This document shows positions 50,488-60,114 of a stretch of 64,000 nucleotides of DNA, one piece after another. The notes beneath the pieces were generated by a model, which saw only the letters and a program-made list of their open reading frames with translations, searched no databases and was not told where the DNA came from. Source of the DNA: Platerodrilus igneus. Its lineage: Eukaryota; Arthropoda; Insecta; Coleoptera; Lycidae. The stretch covers positions 1,612,001 to 1,676,000 of the forward strand of contig JARFIW010000115.1 of assembly GCA_036346225.1 (NCBI GenBank). Direction: 5' to 3'. The translations under genes were made by a program, and so were the position numbers. Positions within the stretch are counted from its first letter, which is position 1, and every line of letters starts with the position of its first letter.

Positions 50488-53400
50488 AAAGTATAGGTCA
50501 AGACAAGGTCAGGTCCAGCCATAGTCAAATCAAGGTCAAAACACGGTCAGGTCAAGTTAGGGTAAAAACACGGTCAGGTCAAACCAAAATCAAATCAAGT
50601 TTCAAAACACGATTAGGTTAAGCCAAGGTCAAATCAAAGTCAAGTCAAGGTCAAGTCAATGCTAAGTCAAGGCCAAGTCAATGCCAAGTCAAAGTCAAGT
50701 CAAGGTCCGGTCAAGGTCAAGCCAAGGTCAAGCCAAGGTCAAGTCAAGGTCAAGTCAAGGTCAAGTCAAGGTCAAGTCAAGGTAAAGTCAAGGTAAAGTC
50801 AAGGTCAAGTCGAGGTCAAGGCCAGGTCAAGGTCAAGTCAAGGTCAAGTCAAGGTCAAGTGAAGGTCAAGTCAAGGTCAAGTCAAGGTCAAGTCAAGGTC
50901 AAGTCAAGGTCAAGTCAAGGTCAAGTCAAGGTCAAGTCAAGGTCAAGTCGAGGTCAAGTCAAGGTCAAGTCAAGGTCAAGTCAAGGTCAAGTCAAAAGGT
51001 CAAGTCAAGGACAAGTCCAAGGTCAAGTCAAGGTCAAGTCAAGGTCAAGTCAAGGTCAAGTCAAGGTCAAGTCAAGGTCAAGTCAAGGTCAAGTCAAGGT
51101 CAAGTCAAGGTCAAGTCAAGGTCAAGTCAAGGTCAAGTCAAGGTCAAGTCAAGGTCAAGTCAAGGTCAAGTCAAGGTCAAGTCAAGGTCAAGTCAAGGTC
51201 AAGTCAAGGTCAAGTCAAGGTCAAGTCAAGTTCAAGTCAAGGTCAAGTCAAGGTCAAGTCAAGGTCAAGTCAAGGTCAAGTCAAGGTCAAGTCAAGTCAA
51301 GGTCAAGTCAAGGTCAAGTCAAGGCCAAGGTCAATTCAAGGTCAAGTCAAGGTAAGGTCAAGGTCAAGTCAAGATCAAGTCAAGGTCAAAGTCAAGGTCA
51401 AGTCAAGGTCAAGTCAAGGTCAAGTCAAGGTCAAGTCAAGGTCAAGTCAAGGTCAAGTCAAGGTCAAGTCAAGGTCAAGTCAAGGTCAAGTCAAGGTCAA
51501 GTCAAGTCAAGGTCAAGTCAAGGTCAAGTCAAGGTCAAGTCAGGTCAGTCAAGGTCAAGTCAAGGTCAAGTCAAGGTCAAGTCAAGGTCAAGTCAAGGTC
51601 AAGTCAAGGTCAAGTCAAGGTCAAGTCAAGGTCAAGTCAAGGTCAAGTCAGGGTCAAGTCAAGGTCAAGTCAAGGTCAAGTCAAGGTCAAGTCAAGGTCA
51701 AGTCAAGCGTCAAGGTCACACGTCAAGGTCAAGTCAAGGTCAAGCAGGTCAAGGTCAGCCAGGTCAGCAGGTCAAGTCAAGGTCAAGTCAAGGTCAAGTC
51801 AAGGTCAAGTCAAGGTCAAGTCAAGGTCAAGTCAAGGTCAAGTCAAGGTCAAGTCAAGGTCAAGCGTCAAGCAGTCAAGTCAAGGTCAAGTCAAGGTCAA
51901 GTCAAGGTCAAGTCAAGGTCAAGTCAAGGTCAAGTCAAGGTCAAGTCAAGGTCAAGTCAAGGTCAAGTCAAGGTCAAGTCAAGGTCAAGTCAAGGTCAAG
52001 TCAAGGTCAAGTCAAGGTCAAGTCAAGGTCAGGTCAAGTCAAGGTCAAGTCAAGGTCAAGTCAAGGTCAAGTCAAGTCAAGGTCAAGTCAAGGTCAAGTC
52101 AAGGTCAAGTCAAGGTCAAGTCAAGGTCAAGTCAAGGTTAGGCCAAGGTCAAGTCAAGGTCAAGTCAGGGTCAAGGCAAGGTCAAGTCAAGGTCAAGTCA
52201 AGGTCAAGTCAAGGTCAAGTCAAGGTCAAGTCAGAAGGTCAAGCAGTCAAGGTCAAGTCAAGGTCAAGTCAAGGTCAAGTCAAGGTCAAGTCAAGGTCAA
52301 GTCAAGGTCAAGTCAAGGTCAAGTCAAGGTCAAGTAAAGGTCAAGTCAAGGTCAAGTCAAGGTCAAGTCAAGGTCAAGTCAAGGTCAAGTCAAGGTCAAG
52401 TCAAGGTCAAGTCAAGGTCAAGTCAAGGTCAAGTCAAGGTCAAGTCAAGGTCAAGTCAAGGTCAAGTCAAGGTCAAGTCAAGGTCAAGTCAAGGTCAAGT
52501 CAAAGGTCAAGTCAAGGTCAAGGCAAGGTCAAGTCAAGGTCAAGTCAAGGTCAAGTCAAGGTCAAGTCAAGCTCAAGTTAAGGTCAAGTCAAGGTCAAGT
52601 CAAGGTCAAGTCAAGTCAAGTCAAGTCAAGTCAAGGTCAAGTCAAGGTCAAGTCAAAGTCAAGTCAAAGTCAAGTCAAGGGCAAGTGAAGGTCAAGTCAA
52701 GGCCAAGTCAAGGTCAAGTCAAGGTCAAGTCAAGGTCAAGCCAAGGTCAAGTCAAGGTCAAGTCAAGGTCAAGTCAAGGTCAAGTCAAGGTCAAGTCAAG
52801 GTCAAGTCAAGGTCAAGTCAAGGTCAAGTCAAGGTCAAGTCAAGGTCAAGTCAAGGTCAAGTCAAGGTCAAGTCAATGTCAAGTCAAGTCAATCAAGGTC
52901 AAGTCAAGGTCAAGTCAAGGTCAAGTCAAGGTCAAGCCAAGGTCAAGTCAAGGTCAAGTCAAGGTCAAGTCAATGCCAAGTCAAAGTCAAGTCAAGGTCC
53001 GGTCAAGGTCAAGCCAAGGTCAAGCCAAGGTCAAGTCAAGGTCAAGTCAAGGTCAAGTCAAGGTCAAGTCAAGGTCAAAGTCAAGGTCAAGTCAAGGTCA
53101 AGTCGAGGTCAAGGCCAGGTCAAGGTCAAGTCAAGGTCAAGTCAAGGTCAAGTCAAGGTCAAGTCAAGGTCAAGTCAAGGTCAAGTCAAGGTCAAGTCAA
53201 GGTCAAGTCAAGGTCAAGTCAAGGTCAAGTCGAGTTCAAGTCAAGGTCAAGTCAAGGTCAAGTCAAGGTCAAGTCAAGGTCAAGTCAAGGTCAAGTCAAG
53301 GTCAAGTCAAGGTCAAGTCAAGGTCAAGTCAAGGTCAAGTCAAGGTCAAGTCAAGGTCAAGTCAAGGTCAAGTCAAGGTCAAGTCAAGGTCAAGTCAAGG

Positions 53401-56142
53401 TCAAGTCAAGGTCAAGTCAAGGGTCAAGTCAAGGTCAAGTCAAGGTCAAGTCAAGGTCAAGTCAAGGTCAAGTCAAGGTCAAGTCAAGGTCAAGTCAAGG
53501 TCAAGTCAAGGTCAAGTCAAGGTCAAGTCAAGGTCAAGTCAAGGTCAAGCCAAGGTCAAGCAGTCTAAGGTCAAGTCAAGGTCAAGTCAAGTCAAGGTCA
53601 AGCAAGGTCAAGTCAAGGTCAAGTCAAGGTCAAGTCAAGGTCAAGTCAAGGTCAAGTCAAGGTCAAGCCAAGGTCAAGCCAAGGTCAAGTCAAGGTCAAG
53701 TCAAGGTCAAGTCAAGTCGAGTCAAGTCGAGTCAAGGCAAGTCAAGGTCAAGCAAGTCAAGTCAGTCAAGTCAAGTCAAGTCAAGGTCAGTCAAGGTCAA
53801 GCAAGTCACAGTCAAGTCAAGTCAAGTCAAGTCAAGTCAAGTCAAGTAGTCAAGTCAAGGTCAAGTCAAGTCAAGTCAAGGTCAAGTCAAGTCAAGTCAA
53901 GGTCAAGTCAAGTCAAGTCAAGGTCAAGCAAGGTCAAGCAAGGTCAGCAAGGTCAGTCAAGGTCAGTCAAGGTCAAGTCAAGTCAAGTCAAGTCAAGTCA
54001 GGTCAAGTCAAGGTCAAGTCAAGGTCAAGTCAAGGTCAAGTCAAGTCAGTCAAGTCAAGTCAAGGTCAAGTCAAGCAAGTCAAGTCAAGTCAAGTCAACA
54101 AGGTCAAGTCAAGGTCAAGTCAAGGTCAAGTCAAGGTCAAGTCAAGGTCAAGTCAAGGTCAAGTCAAGGTCAAGTCAAGGTCAAGTCAAGGTCAAGTCAA
54201 GGTCAAGTCAAGGTCAAGTCAAGGTCAAGTCAAGGTCAAGTCAAGGTCAAGTCAAGGTCAAGTCAAGGTCAAGTCAAGGTCAAGTCAAGGTCAAGTCAAG
54301 GTCAAGTCAAGGTCAAGTCAAGGTCAAGTCAAGGTCAAGTCAAGGTCAAGTCAAGGTCAAGTCAAGGTCAAGTCAAGGTCAAGTCAAGGTCAAGTCAAGG
54401 TCAAGTCAAGGTCAAGTCAAGGTCAAGTCAAGGTCAAGTCAAGGTCAAGTCAAGGTCAAGTCAAGAGTCAAGTCAAGGTCAAGTCAAGGTCAAGTCAAGG
54501 CAGTCAAGGTCAAGTCAAGGTCAAGTCAAGGTCAAGCAGTCACAGGTCAAGTCAAGGTCAAGTCAAGGTCAAGTCAAGGTCAAGTCAAGGTCAAGTCAAG
54601 GTCAAGTCAAGGTCAAGTCAAGGCAGTCAAGGTCAAGTCAAGGTCAAGTCAAGGTCAAGTCAAGGTCAAGTCAAGGTCAAGTCAAGGTCAAGTCAAGGTC
54701 AAGTCAAGGTACAAGTCAAGGTCAAGTCAAGGTCAAGTCAAGGTCAAGTCAAGGTCAAGTCAAGGTCAAGTCAAGGTCAAGTCAAGGTCAAGTCAAGGTC
54801 AAGTCAAGGTCAAGTCAAGGTCAAGTCAAGGTCAAGTCAAGGTCAAGTCAAGGTCAAGTCAAGGTCAAGTCAAGGTCAAGTCAAGGTCAAGTCAAGGTCA
54901 AGTCAAGGTCAAGTCAAGGTCAAGTCAAGGTCACAGTCAAGGTCAAGTCAAGGTCAAGTCAAGGTCAAGTCAAGGTCAAGTCAAGGTCAAGTCAAGGTCA
55001 AGTCAAGGTCAAGTCAAGGTCAAGTCAAGGTCAAGTCAAGGTCAAGTCAAGGTCAAGTCAAGGTCAAGTCAAGGTCAAGTCAAGGTCAAGTCAAGGTCAA
55101 GTCAAGGTCAAGTCAAGGTCAAGTCAAGGTCAAGTCAAGGTCAAGTCAAGGTCAAGTCAAGGTCAAGTCAAGGTCAAGTCAAGGTCAAGTCAAGGTCAAG
55201 TCAAGGTCAAGTCAAGGTCAAGTCAAGGTCAAGTCAAGGTCAAGTCAAGGTCAAGTCAAGGTCAAGTCAAGGTCAAGTCAAGGTCAAGTCAAGGTCAAGT
55301 CAAGGTCAAGTCAAGGTCAAGTCAAGGTCAAGTCAAGGTCAAGTCAAGGTCAAGTCAAGGTCAAGTCAAGGTCAAGTCAAGGTCAAGTCAAGGTCAAGTC
55401 AAGGTCAAGTCAAGGTCAAGTCAAGGTCAAGTCAAGGTCAAGTCAAGGTCAAGTCAAGGTCAAGTCAAGGTCAAGTCAAGGTCAAGTCAAGGTCAAGTCA
55501 AGGTCAAGTCAAGGTCAAGTCAAGGTCAAGTCAAGGTCAAGTCAAGGTCAAGTCAAGGTCAAGTCAAGGTCAAGTCAAGGTCAAGTCAAGGTCAAGTCAA
55601 GGTCAAGTCAAGGTCAAGTCAAGGTCAAGTCAAGGTCAAGTCAAGGTCAAGTCAAGGTCAAGACAAGGTCAAGTCAAGGTCAAGTCAAGGTCAAGTCAAG
55701 GTCAAGTCAAGGTCAAGTCAAGGTCAAGTCAAGGTCAAGTCAAGGTCAAGTCAAGGTCAAGTCAAGGTCAAGTCAAGGTCAAGTCAAGGTCAAGTCAAGG
55801 TCAAGTCAAGGTCAAGTCAAGGTCAAGTCAAGGTCAAGTCAAGGTCAAGTCAAGGTCAAGTCAAGGTCAAGTCAAGGTCAAGTCAATGTCAAGTCAATGT
55901 CAAGTCAAGGTCAAGTCAATGTCAAGTCAAGGTCAAGTCAAGGTCAAGTCAAGGTCAAGTCAAGGTCAAGTCAAGGACAAGTCAAGGTCAAGTCAAGGTC
56001 ATGTCAAGGTGAAGTCAAGATCGAGTCAAGGCCAAGTCAAGGTCAAGTCAAGGTCAAGTCAAGGTCATGTCAAGGTCAAGTCGAGGTCAAGTCAAGAAGA
56101 AGTCAAGGTCAAGTCAAGGTCAAGTCGATCTAAATCGAGATT
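50488..56142 (+). repeat. 11-bp tandem array (TCAAGGTCAAG), about 500 units
   Basis: The unit TCAAGGTCAAG is repeated with long perfect runs at 54120-54460 and 54720-55880. Units are diverged at both edges (50488-50860 and 55880-56142) and interrupted by indel-rich patches at about 51700-51880 and 53560-54110. The unit can be read as the pentamer TCAAG followed by the hexamer GTCAAG, and some patches fall back to pure pentamers (52603-52636, 53820-53850). It has no stop on the plus strand and 11 is not a multiple of 3. Every plus frame therefore gives the same 11-residue repeat (KVKSRSSQGQV), producing frames of 492 codons (50859-52337) and 1198 codons (52685-56281). These show no sign of being real proteins. 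The minus strand has TGA in every frame. Confidence 0.97.
50640..53120 (+). repeat. Edge block of the 11-bp array repeated 2.29 kb inside
   Basis: A cluster of rare variants near the left edge (ATGCCAAGTCAAAGTCAAGT at 50681, then AAGGTCCGGTCAAGG, two successive AAGCCAAGG units, and TCGAGGTCAAGGCCAGGTC) recurs in the same order at 52973 onward. The offset is 2292 bp, which shows duplication of a block of at least 150 bp within the array. Confidence 0.85.
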
Positions 56143-58105
56143 AAAGCGAGGTTTTACCAGTGGGCACATGTACTTATCCGTTGTGTATGTGTACGCTTCT
56201 TCGTACAATAGTTGCAACGTTCTTAATTGTATCTTTACGTCTATGACGCCATATGTGGGTATGTGCTTGTGTACCGATTGATGCATGTGAAAAATATGTG
56301 GCAATCCAGTGTGCGTATTTTTGTATTCGCGCGTGCTGGAGCTTGGGTATTGCAACGTATATATCTTTGTGTTGACAACTGTCCATGGTGTGTGCTTATA
56401 TAATTGCATTTAATTGCGCAATGTATTCTTTTTTATATCCACTTGAATGCGGTCTCGTGTGTACGTGCGCGGTTGAGTGCAAGTATGGGCTCTTGCACTG
56501 TTTGTTGAAGGGTCCTTAGGGGCTAGAGAATCAGTGCGAACCAGTAATTGTACGCGTCCGCCATGTTTGTTGTTGTAACTTTTGATTTTGTGCAGGTATA
56601 CGCACGGGCAGTGTGTGGGGTGCGATTATGGACATGTGCGTGATTATGTGCGTGTATACGCGTGAGCATGCATACGTGCAAGCACGTACACTACGTCGCT
56701 ACGTATCCGTTTGTGTAAACTTGTATGTGCGTGCGTGTATTTGGGCGCGTGCGTCTGTGATCACGTGTGCACGTGTAATCGCTCTTGCGCAAACTTCTGT
56801 GTACATGTTACAACTAACGCGCCTGCGTGTGTAAAAACGCTTCTGTACTTGAATTGTCTCAAAACTTTGAAGCAATTATATTCAAAAGTACTCTAATATC
56901 TTAGGACACTTGAAATGTTATGAGGTCTCCCCTTGCCTCCCTCACCTCTCGCGGCGCTTAAGCCCTTCATTGACATTTTACATTAAGAAAATATGCTTTG
57001 TAGCGTTTAGAAAGTGTCTTCCGTCTTGAATAGCTGTGGTTTCTGCTCGAATTGTTAGGTTATGTGTACTAGTGTAAAAGTGGTTGCGGACCTCCGATCG
57101 TGTTGCATTTGTTTAACACAACATACCGCCATTGTAATGATCCTAAAAACCCCAACAATGCAATTTTCTACTCAAATAATTCCCAAATCCATTTGTAGTT
57201 GTTAACCGAACCACCCCAAAGTAGCCTCAATAATATTATGATGAATGTGACCGCAACGGAGACACATTCAAAACGAGCTGTTCAGTTGCATCTCCACAAT
57301 AGCCACGTATTTTCAAGCATTCTCAAACTCAACCCGCTTCCATACAAAACCTATTCAAGTCCACATTAGCCACTCATTGCGCAACATCAACCACTTCAAA
57401 CATATTTCAAAGGGGTAAACAAACGACCCTGCGCGTTCTCTAACCTCCCGCGATGTCTAATTACAATAATTATTTAAATTTGCGTTTGCGATCTCGTAAA
57501 AATTCATTAAAAATCGAACGCGTTTCGACTGTGGTGAATTTAAGCGAAAAACCAAGCGTTAAACTAGGGGAAGTTCTTAGTTTTTCGGTGATTTTAATAA
57601 AAGAGGGCAGTGTTGCACAAACAGGTGATTATCTTTTGTTCTGCGACAAATTGGGAATTTGATGCGCGTCAGATTTTAGTGCTGCCTGTGACTAAATTGT
57701 AGCAGCTGCGCGTAATTCTAAACTCACCCCCTGTTGATATGTTGTGATGCTTATTGCGATGATAATGTCTTTAGTTGGCCCTACTGTAATGCGATCTAGT
57801 TATTATAACAAGGGCGATTAGACGTCCCTTATTTTATCCAGAAATGACTATGATTTTCAAGAAGCTTGCGCCTTTTTACACTCACGATTTACGCACCACC
57901 TACGTCACATTCACCCTTCTCATTTCAAAGATTTAACAAGCTAACTTCAGAAAAATTAAATACATTCTAACGAGACATTTCTATTGAACTATCAAACTGT
58001 ACCTTAGTATGTTTAGTTTCAAGGTCTCACACACGCTCAATGGGGATGTCACACAGTCCGGACGTCCCTGATTAGATAAACGGGAAACGTAGCGGCTGTC
58101 TTAAG
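56143..58105. other. Single-copy segment with no recognised gene
   Basis: This is the longest non-satellite stretch in the window. The left third (56143-56840) is rich in TG/CG words. Small frames include 73 codons (56613-56834, within the alternating tract) and 69 codons at 57453-57662, starting in CGCGATGTCT and rich in charged and small residues, with a CAGGTGATT word near 57620 that could act as a splice donor. I do not recognise either product. A first exon at 57453 is possible but unsupported beyond this. Confidence 0.5.
56613..56792. other. Alternating purine-pyrimidine tract (Z-DNA-prone)
   Basis: Strict purine/pyrimidine alternation holds for 20 bp at 56645-56664, 15 bp at 56666-56680, 10 bp at 56682-56691 and 19 bp at 56722-56740. 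Further runs follow, including the palindromic words CACGTG and GTGCAC near 56763-56776. The steps are mainly TG/CA and CG, the sequence class that most readily adopts left-handed DNA under negative supercoiling. Confidence 0.7.
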
Positions 58106-58262
58106 TTAGTGACGTAGACGGTGGCGATAACGGCGGCGAGAATTCTTGCTAGCAATCACTACAGCAATCTTAACCTATTGCGTCACAGCTGTCAGTTTGA
58201 CGTAGCCGCTATGTCGATTACGTCACAGTTACTCAACTATGACGTATCAAAATGTAGGTTGT
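58106..58262 (+). repeat. Cluster of TGACG and CAGCTGTCA words
   Basis: Within about 160 bp there are several TGACGTA/ACGTCAC words and one CGTCACAGCTGTCAG block (around 58180-58195). The same words form the tandem repeat at 63346-64000. The cluster sits immediately left of the inverted 11-bp-based array, so related sequence brackets that array. Confidence 0.6.
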
Positions 58263-58289
58263 GGACGAAGACTTGCCCAATTCAGTTGT

Positions 58290-60114
58290 CTCAATTGAGT
58301 TTATTAAGTAGTTATTATGAGTTCAACTGAGTTTCGTTGAGTTCACATGAATTCAGGTCACTTTAGCTAAGCGGTCGGTTTAGTTTGTATTGCCTAACTT
58401 TAGTGGGGATTAGCTTGAGTCTAGATCGGATCACCTGAGTTCAGTAGCGCCTAGTTTGAGTTCAATTGGGGACATTTTCAGCTCGGGTCATAAGTTCAGT
58501 TATGATCACTCTAGTTCAGTTTGGTCCAGTTTGAGTTCAGTCCAGATCACCTGAATGGATCTATTTTGAGTCCGGTTTGGATTACCTGAGTTCAGTTGGG
58601 TTTAAATTGAGTTTATTTCGAATCAGCTGAATTCAGTTCGGAGAACCCGAGTTCAGTTAGATTTAGTTTGAATTCAGTTTTGATTACCTGAATTCAATTA
58701 GATTTAGTTTTCGGATAATATAAATTTAAGTGGGTTTAGTTGGAGTTCAATTCGAGTTTAGCTGGGATTAGTTTAAGCTGTCCGGATCATCCAGGTTCAG
58801 TTTAGTTCAGTTTGAGTTTAGTTTGTATCACCTAAGTTCAGTTCGTTTCACTTGAAGTTCAGTTGAATTTACTTGAGTTTAGTTCGGTTCAGTTTGATTG
58901 CAGTTTGAATCACCTGAGTTCACGTGGGATTAGTTTGAGTTCAGTTCAGATCGTCTGAGTTCACTTTGGTTCCGTTTGAGTTCAATTGGAATCACTTTTC
59001 GGATTTAGTGTGAGTTCAGTTAGTGCGGTTTATTTTATTTGCAGTTGGGATCACGAAAGGTTAGTTGGGCTTACCTTGAGTTCAGTTCGGACACCTGAGT
59101 TCAGTTTGCTTCAGTCTGAATTTAATTAGGTTTAGTTTGAAATAAGTTCGGATCATTTGAGATTAGTTGGGTTCAGTTTGACTTTAGTTGGTATTTCAGT
59201 TTGGATCGCCTGAATGGATTTAGTTTGAGTTCGGTTCGATTACCTGAGTTCAGCTGGATTTAGATTGAGTCTAGTTCGAATTTAAGTGGGTTTAGTTAGA
59301 GTTCGATTAGAGTTTGTTGGGATTAGTTTAAGCTCAGTCCGGATCATGCAGGTTCAGTTTGAGTTTAGTTTGTATCACCTAAGTTCAGTTCGTTTCACTT
59401 CAAGTTCAGTTGAATTTACCTGAGTTCAGTTCGGTTCAGTTTGATTGCAGTTTGACATGGGACTAGTTCGAGTTCAGTTCAGATCGTCTGAGTTCCGTTT
59501 GAGTTTAATTGGAATCACTTTTCGGATTTAATGTGAGTTTATTTTGGATCACCATAGTTCAGTTTGATTCTAAATTGGATCACATGAGTTTAGTTAGGTT
59601 AGTTTAAGCGCAGTTCAGATTACTTAAGTTCAGTTCGGTTCAGTTTGAGTTTAGTTAAGATGACTTAAGTTTAATTCGCTTCACTTTGAATTCAGTTGAA
59701 GATATGTGAGTTCAGTTCGGTTCATTTTATTTGCAGTTGGGATCACTAAAGTTTAGTTGGGCTTAGTTTAAGTTCAATTCGGTTCACCTGAGTTCAGTTT
59801 GATTAGACCAGATTGTCTGAGTTTAAATAGGTTTAGTTTGAAATGAGTTCGGATCACTTGAGATTGGTTGAGTTCAGTTTGGGTTTAGTTGATATCACCT
59901 AAGTTCAGTTCGGTTTAGTTTGTATCTCTTAGCTTTAGTGAGGATTAGCTTGAGTCTAGGTCGGATCACCTGAGTTCAGTTGAGTCTAGTTTGAGTTTAG
60001 ATTCAATCAACTAAGTTCAGTTAGAGTTCAATTGGATACATATAACTTCAGCTCGGGTCATGAGTTCAGTCAGGATCACTTAAGTTCAGTTTGGTTCACC
60101 TGAATGGATTTAGT
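58290..60114 (+). repeat. 11-bp-based array, left orientation (TGAGTTCAGTT)
   Basis: Basic words AGTTCAGTTTG and GAGTTCAGTT alternate with GGATCACCTGAG, giving longer units of about 30-45 bp. Internal block duplication is visible. GTTTGTATCACCTAAGTTCA, GTTTGATTGCAGTTTGA and CACTTTTCGGATTTA occur in the same order starting near 58820 and near 59368, an offset of about 550 bp. CCTGAATGGAT appears near 58549, 59209 and 60098. The array is moderately diverged, with frequent substitutions between units. Confidence 0.88.

Noticed and set aside
50859..56281. Very long plus-strand open frames (492 and 1198 codons) of a KVKSRSSQGQV repeat, resembling a low-complexity structural or RNA-binding protein
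   Set aside because: An 11-bp unit without plus-strand stops gives the same peptide in all three frames. Single-base indels switch frame without closing it, and the frames overlap one another (for example 52876-53568). There is no promoter, intron or non-repeat domain. The frame's last ~50 codons merely run into single-copy DNA.
59231..59252. tRNA-like internal promoter B box (GGTTCGATTAC)
   Set aside because: It lies in a variant of the AGTTCAGTT array, lacks an A box at the right distance, and no cloverleaf can be drawn.
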